Assembly: GCF_014203395.1 (NCBI RefSeq)
Contig: NZ_JACHIW010000001.1
Location: forward strand, 682,001-746,000
Origin: Saccharopolyspora phatthalungensis
Lineage (GTDB): Bacteria > Actinomycetota > Actinomycetes > Mycobacteriales > Pseudonocardiaceae
Reading direction: 5' to 3'
Length of the DNA stretch: 64,000 nucleotides
Below the pieces are notes generated by a model that was given only the letters and a program-made list of their open reading frames with translations, was not told the origin of the DNA and did no database searches. The stretch's first letter is position 1. Every line of letters begins with the position of its first letter. Positions 37,734 through 46,700 of the stretch are shown here, in pieces. Made by a program: the position numbers and the translations under genes.

Positions 37734-38258
37734 ATGTCGCAATGGCTGTTGATCCTCGCCGCTGTCCTTCTGTGGCTGCCATGTATGGCATCAGGCTATA
37801 GCGCAACCCTGCTGACGAACGAACTAGCCCGACGAACCTGGGAATCCCCACCGACGGGGCACCGCGAACGAATGATCAATACGAAGCCCCTTTCCCCGCA
37901 ACACTTGTCAGTGTCGGCAGCGAACTCGTCTGCCCAGCGAGGGCGAGCGAAAGGAAGTCATCAGGTTAGTCCGGAAAAGACGTACGGCGTGATCGTGCTG
38001 AACAATACGGTCTGCAACATGGACACAGGATGCGGCGCGGCCGTGCCGGAGCGCGGCCGACGTGCGTGCAGTGGCAACCCGGCCGCGCCCACGTCACGCC
38101 GTACGCGGCCAGCACCGCCGGTCCCCGTGCTTGACAATGTCGAGCTGCTGCAACCGGGGAACCCTTCCCCGCGAGGGCAAAGACCGTTATTTGCCAGGAA
38201 GCCATACATACACGGCCGCGTCATCTCGCTCAGCCACGTCACTTCCCAGCTGCCGTAG
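37734..38258 (+). CDS. Doubtful open frame with signal-peptide-like start
   Basis: The frame starts with a hydrophobic segment (MSQWLLILAAVLLWLPCMAS) and GAAGG lies seven bases upstream, but from about residue 50 composition becomes random, with runs of Arg/Pro and clusters of Cys, and codon use unlike the neighbours. Possibly a small membrane protein of about 50 residues whose true end has been lost. The rest of 37673-38374 shows no gene I can support. Confidence 0.25.
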   Translation: MSQWLLILAAVLLWLPCMASGYSATLLTNELARRTWESPPTGHRERMINTKPLSPQHLSVSAANSSAQRGRAKGSHQVSPEKTYGVIVLNNTVCNMDTGCGAAVPERGRRACSGNPAAPTSRRTRPAPPVPVLDNVELLQPGNPSPRGQRPLFARKPYIHGRVISLSHVTSQLP

Positions 38259-38294
38259 TACATATGACGTACCGGTGCGTCCTCAGTGGTCTGC

Positions 38295-38337
38295 TCCCTT
38301 TGCGTCCGCTGAGCCGACACATGGACGCAAAGGGAGT
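38295..38337 (-). terminator. Terminator hairpin after the I36-type inhibitor gene
   Basis: CTCCCTTTGCGTCC at 38295-38308 is perfectly complementary to GGACGCAAAGGGAG at 38324-38337; fourteen pairs, 15-base loop. It lies 38 bases downstream of the stop of the minus-strand gene. Confidence 0.65.
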
Positions 38338-38374
38338 GGACGTGACCGGCGCCTTGTGTCGATGGCGCGGGGGA

Positions 38375-38746
38375 TCATCTCCAACTGCTTGAGCTCGGAA
38401 CGTCTCGCGCCTGGCCCTTCTTCACCACGACCGTCGGGGCTCCGCACTCGAGGTCCGAATAGAGCGTGGCGTCGATACCGGTGGCGTTGATGACGGATCG
38501 AGCTGGGTACCTGGGGAGCGGACTGCATGTGTGCTGGAGGGGATTCTTGTAGTAAACCAGTGTGCCGAAGAACTCTGCCTGGGTGTAGAAACAGACGGAG
38601 TTTTCCGGGCAATCGTTCGCCGAGGCGCTCTCGACCACGGCTGGCTCCGGGTCCCCGGTGAAGCCCGGTTGCGCGTTGGCGACACTCGCGGGCAACGCGA
38701 GCGTCAGAAACATCACCGCGGCAGCACACAGGTTTCGCTTGGACAT
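38375..38746 (-). CDS. Secreted peptidase inhibitor family I36-like protein
   Basis: 123 residues with a clear signal peptide (MSKRNLCAAAVMFLTLALPA, cleavage near ANA-QP at residue 25). The mature protein has DCPENSVCFYTQAEFFGTLVYY, then C..LPRYPARSVINATG and TLYSDLECGAP, the crystallin-like Greek-key pattern with four Cys of the I36 family of metallopeptidase inhibitors (SMPI of Streptomyces). Exported by Sec and folded outside with two disulphides. ATG 38746 has GGAGAA upstream. It stands between the accessory region and the NRPS cluster. Confidence 0.75.
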   Translation of the reverse strand: MSKRNLCAAAVMFLTLALPASVANAQPGFTGDPEPAVVESASANDCPENSVCFYTQAEFFGTLVYYKNPLQHTCSPLPRYPARSVINATGIDATLYSDLECGAPTVVVKKGQARDVPSSSSWR

Positions 38747-38927
38747 CGTTCTCCTCTGCGGATTGTTTGACCGGGAAAATGCACCCGTGCACAGTTCGCC
38801 AGCAGGTGCGTGGCCAGATTATGTGCTGATCAACTTGCGGGAAACCCGAGTTGCCGCTCGCCACTCGGACGTTGAACTCGATCATTCTTCTGAGTTGTCC
38901 GGCGCGACAACGCGTAGTGGATCTCGT

Positions 38928-40562
38928 TCAGAGAGCCGCGGTTTCCCCCGTGCAAGCACTGCTCCACACACCAGTGGCGATTGCTTCCGTCACGCGGCGG
39001 ACATCCGCTGCCAATGGGCGGTCTGCGTGTACGAAAGGCGACAGTTTCCGGACGGCTGCGTGGACCGCGGTCGTCTCCGGGCTCAGCCTTTCCAGCCCAC
39101 GCAGGTCGGCGGCTTGGCACAGCGCGATCAAGTGGATGGCGGCGACCTCTTGGATTAGCTCCACGACGGAGCGCGCATCACGGGCGGCGATCGTTCCCAT
39201 GCTGACTTTGTCCTGGTTGTGCGCCTCGGTCGAGCGGGAGAAGGCGGTCGCCGGATTCGTCCACCGCAAGGCCTCGGCGACCAGAGCCGACGCGGTGAGC
39301 TGCATTCCCTTGAAGCCGTGGTGCAGGCCGGCGTTCCAGCTCTCCGGGTCGAAACGCGGAACGAGGTTCGGCGTCAACCCGTTGTTGAACTTCTCGTCGA
39401 CGACCAGTTGCAGCTGCCGGTCGAGAAGGTCACCGACGCTCGCCACCGCGATTTTCAACGAGTCCATTGTCTGGCCGACGTGCCCACCGTAGAAGTTGCC
39501 GCCGTTGAGCACCGTGCCGTCGGGCGCGAACAGCGGGTTGTCGTTGGACGAGTTGACCTCGGTCTCCAGCATCCTCTCGGTCCAGGTGAGCGTGTCGCGC
39601 AAAACCCCGATGACGTGCGGTGCGCAGCGGATCGAGTAGCGGTCCTGGATTGGCTGGTCGAGTTGCCGGTAGCCGAGCCCGGACCAGTCGGTGTCGAAAT
39701 CACCCGTGAGGCCAGGGGATGTCACGCCGTTGAATAGCTGCCGGATGTGCCGGGCACTCCTCCGCACACCGTCGTGGGGTTTCTGCTCGAACAGGAAATC
39801 GTCGAAATGGGCGGGATTGCCGCAGAGGACTTGGCTGGCCAGCGCCGTGCACATCTCGGCCGTGTTCGCGATCTCTGCCGCCGCGTGCGCGGCGAGGACG
39901 GCGAACGCCGCCATGAAGGACGTGCCGTTGACGAGCGCCAGCCCTTCCTTGGCTTCGAGCGCGACCGGCTTAAGCCCGGCGGCGGCGAGTGCGTCGGCCG
40001 CCGGAAGAACTTCTCCGCCGTACCGCACCTCCCCTTCTCCGATCAGCATTCGCGCCACGTAGCTGAGCGGTACCAGATCCCCGCTGGCGCCGACCGATCC
40101 GCGCTCTGGGATGACCGGGAGGATATCGTGGTTGAGGCACTCCACCAGCAGTTCCACGACGTTCGGCCGGATCCCCGAATAGCCACGGGCCAGGCAGTTG
40201 GCGCGAATGAGCATGGTCGCTCGCGTGACCTCGGGCGAGGCGGGCGAACCGGTGCCACAGTTGAGGAAGCGCAACAGGTTTTCCTGGAGCGCGGCACTCT
40301 TGTCGCCGTGGATCTGCCTGGTGTTGCTGTCACCGAATCCGGCGGTGACGCCGTAGATCGGGACGCCCGCGTCCATCAGCTTGAGCTTGACCTGGACGGC
40401 GGCTTCCATCCGCCCGACCGCATCGGTCGCAATGCCGACGTGACGTCGATGCGGGCCACGTGCGACGGCGACCACATCGGGCAGGGCAAGCCCGTGGCCG
40501 TCGAGAAGCAGGTCTGACTCGACGCGCTTGGTCGAATACGGTTCGGTGAGCGAGTGCGCCAT
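38928..40562 (-). CDS. MIO aromatic ammonia-lyase / aminomutase, phenylalanine type
   Basis: 544 residues, the normal size of bacterial PAL and phenylalanine aminomutases. The prosthetic MIO group forms from Ala-Ser-Gly in GSVGASGDLVPLSYVA near residue 157; the catalytic Tyr lies in IYGVTAGFGDS near 69. The selectivity position reads LLRFLNCGTG (Phe-Leu), the pair found in phenylalanine-specific enzymes, whereas Tyr enzymes have His-Leu and His enzymes Ser-His. Thus trans-cinnamate or beta-phenylalanine is the likely product, probably feeding the adjacent NRPS; lyase and mutase cannot be separated by eye. ATG 40562 has TGGAGC upstream; a TTG 81 bases earlier is unlikely. Downstream of MbtH on the same strand. 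Confidence 0.85.
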   Translation of the reverse strand: MAHSLTEPYSTKRVESDLLLDGHGLALPDVVAVARGPHRRHVGIATDAVGRMEAAVQVKLKLMDAGVPIYGVTAGFGDSNTRQIHGDKSAALQENLLRFLNCGTGSPASPEVTRATMLIRANCLARGYSGIRPNVVELLVECLNHDILPVIPERGSVGASGDLVPLSYVARMLIGEGEVRYGGEVLPAADALAAAGLKPVALEAKEGLALVNGTSFMAAFAVLAAHAAAEIANTAEMCTALASQVLCGNPAHFDDFLFEQKPHDGVRRSARHIRQLFNGVTSPGLTGDFDTDWSGLGYRQLDQPIQDRYSIRCAPHVIGVLRDTLTWTERMLETEVNSSNDNPLFAPDGTVLNGGNFYGGHVGQTMDSLKIAVASVGDLLDRQLQLVVDEKFNNGLTPNLVPRFDPESWNAGLHHGFKGMQLTASALVAEALRWTNPATAFSRSTEAHNQDKVSMGTIAARDARSVVELIQEVAAIHLIALCQAADLRGLERLSPETTAVHAAVRKLSPFVHADRPLAADVRRVTEAIATGVWSSACTGETAAL

Positions 40563-40955
40563 GTGTTGCTCCAGATCTCGGGGGGCGTGGACGCTGCTAT
40601 CGGCATCGCCATTCCGCGATTCGATTGAGGACTCTGTCGACAACTCGCGCGGAGGTCGGGTGGAAGCGGTTCGGCACAGCGGCGATCCATGAGTCCACGA
40701 TCACTTACCGCAGGTGGTACGTCGCCCGCTCGTACGCACGCGTCGACAGCCGTCCCGCCGCGCGAGAGCACTATGCGGGTTCCTCGGCTTGAGCCGCCAG
40801 GACACCTTTCGATCGACGTTGCACGACCGTTCCTCGGCAGCGGCGAAGAGCATGTCGACTGTGGACCCTGGGCTCTCCGAAATCGGTTCCACCGCTGACG
40901 TGAGCCACGTTCCGGCATGACGCGACAAGGCGAGCTTTCGCCGGGAAACACACTG
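40563..40955 (-). other. Intergenic region between the MIO enzyme and MbtH genes
   Basis: 393 bases upstream of the MIO gene. No frame here has codon bias, a ribosome site or similarity that I can support, and I see no strong inverted repeat. Confidence 0.4.
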
Positions 40956-41150
40956 TCAAGTGAGGGACCTTGGACGGAGATCGGTCCAGTGCTCCTCGAT
41001 GTAGTCCACACAGGTCTGTCGGCTGCTTTCCGAGCGCGCGACGGTCCAACCCGGCGGCACCTCGATCGTGGCAGGCCACAACGAGTGCTGACCTTCGGCG
41101 TTGACCAAGACGAGGTATCGGGCATCCTCGTCCTCGAACGGGTTGGTCAT
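40956..41150 (-). CDS. MbtH-like protein, NRPS adenylation partner
   Basis: 64 residues with the family signature: [20 protein letters not shown] then QHSLWP (NxExxSxWP), PPGWTV, and [17 protein letters not shown]. MbtH proteins bind adenylation domains and make them soluble and active, so this one should serve the two A domains of the NRPS at 43769-52486. AGGAGG lies seven bases before ATG 41150, a very strong site. Transcribed away from the O-methyltransferase across about 350 bases. Confidence 0.93.
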   Translation of the reverse strand: MTNPFEDEDARYLVLVNAEGQHSLWPATIEVPPGWTVARSESSRQTCVDYIEEHWTDLRPRSLT

Positions 41151-41439
41151 GACGGTCCTCCTGGTTCTGGTCGAATGGCCGCCGGCGGGCAGCGTCGCGT
41201 GTCCCGCACGAGGCCGCGTTGTCGCACGGACAGGATGCAGATGGGAGGGTGCTGATCCGTTGATTCCGTTGCCCTGGAAGGCATCGGGGGCGCCAAGCCA
41301 CGCTAGCGAGGCCGCGCGGAGATCGGCAAGCGGTTGTGCCCGAGAGGGGTAACGTCCGCGACCCGAACGACCGCAGACCACGAAACACCCGGCCACGCAT
41401 CGATTTTTCACTAGGAACGGTGGCTCCTCGGCGAGATTG

Positions 41440-41471
41440 ACCCATACCTGGGTAAGATCACGAACGGTGAT
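41440..41471. promoter_or_regulatory. Two inverted repeats in the mbtH / O-methyltransferase divergent promoter
   Basis: ACCCA-TACC-TGGGT at 41440-41453 and ATCAC-GAACG-GTGAT at 41457-41471, next to each other in the only A/T-rich patch of the 353-base gap (41151-41503). Position about 35-65 bases before the methyltransferase start suggests operators overlapping a promoter. Confidence 0.4.
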
Positions 41472-41503
41472 TATTCGACTCCGGAGTGTACTAGAGAGCG
41501 GCG

Positions 41504-42544
41504 GTGGCCGATATGCGACGAGAAGACGAAGCGGCGGTGCGCGTCGGCGCATTGGCCTCGTTGACCGCCCCGTGGGTGATCCGGGTCGCGGTCACCCTGC
41601 GGCTACCCGACCTGATCTCCGATGGCACCACCGAGATCAGCGCCCTAGCGTCTCGCGCTGGGGCCGACCCGGACGCGCTGGCTCGCGTTGTTCGTCACCT
41701 CACTCACCTCGGCCTCGTTCGCCAGCCCCGACCAGGGCACGTCGAACTCACCGAGCTCGGGCAACCATTGCGCACCGAGCACCCTGCCCGACTCACCAAC
41801 GCCCTGGACCAAGAAAACGCCTTCAACCGCCGGGAAGCCGCCACGATCACCGGCCTGCTGGAGGCGGTCCGCACCGGACAACCCGTGTGGACCGCGTTGT
41901 GGGGCCGTGACTTCTGGACCGACCAGGACCAGGATCAGGAGCTGTCGGACGGGTTCGACCGCGCCATGTCGGGTTTCCCCGAGCTCCTCGCCACCTGGAT
42001 CTCGCAGGGATACGACTGGGCGTCCGCACAACACGTGGTCGATGTCGGTGGCGGCACCGGACGCATCCTCGCCGAGTTGTTGACCAGCCACCCTCGGCTG
42101 CGCGGAACGCTGGTGGATCTGCCCCGTCCGGCGGCGGAGGCAGCGGACCGGTTCGACCAGCTCGGTATCGCCGGGCGCGCAACGGCGCTCGGTCAGAGCT
42201 TCTTCGACCCGTTGCCCACCGACGGGGACGTGTACCTGCTCGCCAACGTCCTGCACTGCTGGAACGACGAGGACAGCCGGAAGATCCTCGGCCAGTGCGC
42301 CTCGGCCGCCGCCCCCGGGTCCCGGATCGTCATGGTCGACCAGGTCGTTCCCGCCGAGACGTCCGGCCTCGATCAGGACATCGTCGAGACCGATCTGGGT
42401 CTCCTGCTGCTCTTCGGTGCGAAGATCCGCAGCGAACGTGAATTCCGAGCGCTCGGTGAATCGGCCGGCCTGACCCTGTCCGAAACGACACCGCTGGTGT
42501 CCCGCGGCGGGTGGTCCCTGCTGACCTACCGCATCGACGACTGA
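41504..42544 (+). CDS. SAM-dependent O-methyltransferase (acetylserotonin-OMT family)
   Basis: 346 residues. A helical N-terminal dimerisation domain ([20 protein letters not shown], winged-helix with [19 protein letters not shown]) is followed by the SAM fold: [15 protein letters not shown] near residue 185, then [18 protein letters not shown] with the catalytic His and the adjacent acidic loop. The family methylates phenolic or enolic oxygens of aromatic products. GTG 41504 or ATG 41513 may start it. The P450 at 42566 follows after 21 bases, so the two act in one transcript, presumably hydroxylation then O-methylation or the reverse. Second enzyme of this family in the cluster. Confidence 0.85.
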   Translation: MADMRREDEAAVRVGALASLTAPWVIRVAVTLRLPDLISDGTTEISALASRAGADPDALARVVRHLTHLGLVRQPRPGHVELTELGQPLRTEHPARLTNALDQENAFNRREAATITGLLEAVRTGQPVWTALWGRDFWTDQDQDQELSDGFDRAMSGFPELLATWISQGYDWASAQHVVDVGGGTGRILAELLTSHPRLRGTLVDLPRPAAEAADRFDQLGIAGRATALGQSFFDPLPTDGDVYLLANVLHCWNDEDSRKILGQCASAAAPGSRIVMVDQVVPAETSGLDQDIVETDLGLLLLFGAKIRSEREFRALGESAGLTLSETTPLVSRGGWSLLTYRIDD

Positions 42545-42565
42545 CGAGCAGGAGCTGCTGGAACC

Positions 42566-43741
42566 ATGTCCGACCACCCGCAGGTCCCTACCTTCCCGTT
42601 CCCACAACCCGCACCGGCGGTCCCGTCCGCGGAATTCGCGCGGTACCGCTCCAGCACGCCGGTGCTGCGGGTGTCGCTGGCCGACGGTCAGGTGGCGTGG
42701 TTGGTGACACGCCACGAGGACATCCGCGCGGTGTTGACATCCCCGAACTTCGAGCTGCACGCCCCCGAAAAGGCCGGGGACACCCGGGCCGAGTTCATGC
42801 TGTTTGACGACGGGGCCCGGCATACCCGGTTGCGACGGCTGGTGGCCGCAGCGTTCTCCACACACCGCGCGGAGAAGTGGCGGCCGAGGGTGCGCGAGCT
42901 GGTGGCCGGAATCCTGGCCGACATGACCGCCGACCGCGCCTCGGCGGACCTGATGGCCGACTTCGCGCTTCCGGTGCCGCTGACGGTGCTGTGCGACGTG
43001 ATCGGACTGCCCGTGCCGGACCGGGACCGCATGGCCCGGTGGGCGGCCATCCCGATGGATCCCGCGACCGGCGACGAGCGGGCGCGGGCGGCGATCCAGG
43101 ACGTCGAGGAGCACATCGGCGAACTGGTCGCCCGTCACCGCGGCGACGGCGTCGGATTGCTCGGCCAGCTCGCCGAGGTGAGCACCGAGGACGGTGGTCG
43201 GCTCAGCGACGACGAGCTGCACAGCATGGTGGTCTGGGTGCTGCTGGCTGGGTATCTGACCACAGCCAGCACCATCGGCGGCGGGATGCTGGCGCTGCTT
43301 CGCCGTCCTGAGCGGCTGGAGCAGGCGCACCGCGCTCCCGAGGCGCTGGAACCGCTGGTGGAGGAGATTCTGCGGTACAAGTTGACCGGTGCGGAGATCA
43401 GCTCACAGCGCAGGGCGTTGGTCGACGTCGAGGTGGGCGAGGTGCTGGTCCGCCGCGGCGAGATCGTGATCCCCCCGCTGGTGGCGGCCAACCGGGATCC
43501 GGAGCGGTTCTGCGACCCGGACAGGTTCGACCCGGACCGAGACGGGAATCCGCATCTCACCTTCGGCGCCGGGCTGCACCACTGCCTCGGTGCCTCGCTG
43601 GCCCGAGTCGTGTTGCAGGAAGCCATCGGCGCGCTGGTCCGTACGCTGCCGAATGTGCGGCTGGCGGTCCCGGTCGACGAGATTTCGTGGAATCCGCCGG
43701 GCACCGAGATCGATCTTCGGGCACTGCCGGTGGCCTGGTAA
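42566..43741 (+). CDS. Cytochrome P450, NRPS cluster (1)
   Basis: 391 residues, soluble class I bacterial type. Haem loop FGAGLHHCLGASLAR with the axial Cys near residue 340, ExxR in VEEILRYK, and the I-helix sequence LLAGYLTTAS. In that helix the usual acidic residue before the Thr is Leu (AGYLTT instead of AG[HD][ED]TT), while the Thr is kept. This may alter proton delivery and hints at chemistry other than simple hydroxylation. Tandem with the O-methyltransferase; its stop is only 27 bases from the convergent NRPS stop. ATG 42566 follows CAGGAGC. Needs external ferredoxin; none is encoded in the window. Confidence 0.92.
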   Translation: MSDHPQVPTFPFPQPAPAVPSAEFARYRSSTPVLRVSLADGQVAWLVTRHEDIRAVLTSPNFELHAPEKAGDTRAEFMLFDDGARHTRLRRLVAAAFSTHRAEKWRPRVRELVAGILADMTADRASADLMADFALPVPLTVLCDVIGLPVPDRDRMARWAAIPMDPATGDERARAAIQDVEEHIGELVARHRGDGVGLLGQLAEVSTEDGGRLSDDELHSMVVWVLLAGYLTTASTIGGGMLALLRRPERLEQAHRAPEALEPLVEEILRYKLTGAEISSQRRALVDVEVGEVLVRRGEIVIPPLVAANRDPERFCDPDRFDPDRDGNPHLTFGAGLHHCLGASLARVVLQEAIGALVRTLPNVRLAVPVDEISWNPPGTEIDLRALPVAW

Positions 43742-43768
43742 TCCACCAGAGACCGACCGGAACGGGAT

Positions 43769-46700
43769 TTACCCCATGGGCTTAGGGAAAAACCCGGTGT
43801 GGAGGAAGTAGTCGACGTACCGTCCCAGCACGTCGTCGTCGACGTCCGGGCAGTGGATGGCCGTGTCCGCCAGAGCGCGGTCGGTGTGGTCGGCGTCGAA
43901 CCGCAGCGCCGAAGCCGCCCGCAGCATCGGGACCAGCCGACCGAACATCGCGGCCACCCGGAACGGGTCCGAGCCCTGGGCGGCCTGGGTGTCCAGTCGG
44001 GTGGACCAGTCCTCGGGCGAGACGACGTCCAATCGATAACCGGCTTCGCGCAGGGCGTGCACCACCGCGTCCAGCGACACCAGGTGCGGATTGCGAATGT
44101 GGTAGGTCGTGCCGACCGACTCGGGCCGCCCGGCCAGCTCGGCCACGGCCCGCGCCACGTAGTCGACCGGCACCAGGTCGACCTCGATCCCGGTGTGGTC
44201 CCCGGCGAAGTGTGGAACCGCGCCGAGTTCGAGCATGGTGCGCACGATGAGCCAGAAGGAGTCGGTGGTGCCGCCGATTCCGGTGCCGCTGTGCCCGCTG
44301 ACCCGACCGGGGCGGAAGACGGTGGTGGGGATGCCGCGGTCGCGGGCGGCGTGCACCAGTTGCTCGGCGACCCACTTGCTGCTGACGTAGCCGTTGGGAT
44401 TGACCGACTCCGCCGATAGCCGGCAGTCCTCTCGCACTGTCGTCGTGCTGCCATCGGCCTGCACGGCGGCACCGATGGTCGACATGTAGTGCACCGGCGT
44501 CCCCGGTGCGGCCGCCGCCAGCCGCAGCACCTCCCGGGTGCCGCCCACGTTGGCCGACCGGAGCTGCCGGTACGGGTGCATGGTGTGCACCCACGCGCCG
44601 GTGTGATGGATGACGTCGACCTGCTCGGCGAGCCGGCCGTGCAGCTCGGGGCTCAGGCCCAGCAGTGGCTGCGCCAAGTCCCCGACGACCGGGATAACCC
44701 GACCGTCCGGCACCGCATCCGCCAGCCGATAACGCCGCAGCACGTCCCGCAACCGCCGACCGGCGTCCGCCTCGTCGGAACCACGCACCAGACAGAACAC
44801 CGTGGCGCGGGTGCTCCGCACCAGTTCGGCGAGCAGGAAGGAGCCGACGAAACCGGTTGCTCCGGTCAGCAGCACGTGCTCAGGGTCGGCCATGCGGGCT
44901 GCCGGCTGCGAGCTACTGGGCTCGGTGTCGATCGCCGGATCCAGGGTCGCGTCCGCCAGCAGTTCCCGGACGGTCGGAGCTTCCCGCCCTGGCGAGTCGA
45001 CGCGTTCCAGCGCCTCGGACAGGCCCGCGACGGTCGGGGCGTCGAATACCGCCGCGACCGGCAGATCGCTTCCGAATTCTTGGTTGATCCTGCTGATCAG
45101 TCGCGCCGCGAGCAACGAGTGGCCGCCGAGATCGAAGAAGTTGAGGTCGATTCCGACCTCGGGGCGGCCGAGCATTTCGGCGAACAGTCGGCAGAGCGCG
45201 CGTTCCTGCGGGTTGCGGGCCGGGCGTCCGCGCGGCTGTTCCTCGAAATCCGGTGTCGGAAGCGCCGCGTAATCGAGTTTTCCGTTGGCGGTGAACGGAA
45301 ACCGCTCCAGACCGACGATGACGGCCGGCACCATGTGCTCGGGTAGCCGATCCCGAAGGTAGTCCCGCAAGGTGGCGGCGATCCGCCGCGCGCGCTGGGC
45401 AGCGCCCGGATCGTTGGCGAGCCGCGCCGATCCTATCCCGCGCTGTGCCGGGCGGTAGAGCCCGCCCGGGGGCTTCTGGTGCCCCGACCGGCTGAACACC
45501 ACATCGACAGCGCCGTCGGCGGAGGCACCGTTCCAGGTCACCTCGACCTGATAGCCGAGCCGGGCACCCAGGTCGTACCAGGTCTCCGGGTCGACGCCAG
45601 GCTGCGGCGGCTGCGTCAGCCGGTGCAGCACGTCCGCGCGGACCTCGTCGGCGGACAGCGCGTGGCTGGCGGCTGCCTCACCGGCGAGCCGGGCATTGGG
45701 CACTGCGGCGACTCGCAGGCGGGCCGGCCGCTGGGCGCGAAGCACGTCGGCCACCCGCTCCGGATGGCCCGCCGTGTCGTTGCACACCAGCTCTGAGTCC
45801 TGCTCGGCACCATCATGCACCGGGAGGCGCTGCAGGATGACGTCGTAGCGGTGGCGGGTCAGCTCGGTGTGCTGGAGGCCGCGTTTGAGTCGGATGTCCA
45901 CGCCGCCGATTCCGTCGAGCTTCGCGGGCAGCGCGGCGAAGTAGTCCGGGTCCAGCAACAGTTCCCGCTCGTCGGCGCTCCGGCGCTGCACGGCCTCGCG
46001 GATCGCGCTCGGCTCCACGACCCCGTCTGCGCGGTGCAGTTCTACCGCCGTGTGCAGTAGGTGCAGTGTGCGCAAGTTCCGCACGTCGCCGAGGAAAATC
46101 CGGCCCCCGGGGGCGAGCAGGTCGACCGCATGCCGCAGCACCTGCTCCAGGTACTCGGTATCGGGGAAGTACTGGACGGTCGAGTTGAGCACGACGAGAT
46201 CGAAGAAGCCGTTGGGCAACCCGTTGACGTCATCCGCGGGCGCGGTCCGCAGCCGCGTCCGGTCGGCCAGTTCCGGGCGCTGGGCGATCTGCTCGCGGAG
46301 CTTGGCGATTGCGGCGGCCGAGATGTCGCTGCCCCAGTACTCTTCGCACTCCGGGGCGAGCTTGGCCAACACCAGCCCGCTGCCGACACCGATCTCCAGC
46401 ACGCGCCGTGGGGCGAGGGCGCGCAGCCGCTCGACCGTGGCGGCACGCCACTCCCGCATCGCCGACAACGGAATCGGGTGCCCGTCATAACTACTCACCC
46501 AGCCGGCGAAGTCCTCGCCCCAGGCTGTCTGCGCGCTGCTGGAGTACAGCGCGTCGTTGAACGTCCGCCATTCCTCGACCTCGTCGGGTTCGCTGGCCGC
46601 GAGCCCAGCGGATCGCGGGGTCGGCACGACGTAGGCGACCAACTGCGGCCCGACGACGGGGTGGTCCTGCCGGACGACGGCGGCATGGGCGACCTCGGCG

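Noticed and set aside
41286..41295. GGGGGCGCCA, identical to the tRNA-Arg 3' end, as a right attachment site
   Set aside because: Only ten GC-rich bases match and the flanks differ; this is expected by chance. No longer repeat of the tRNA end was seen in the window.
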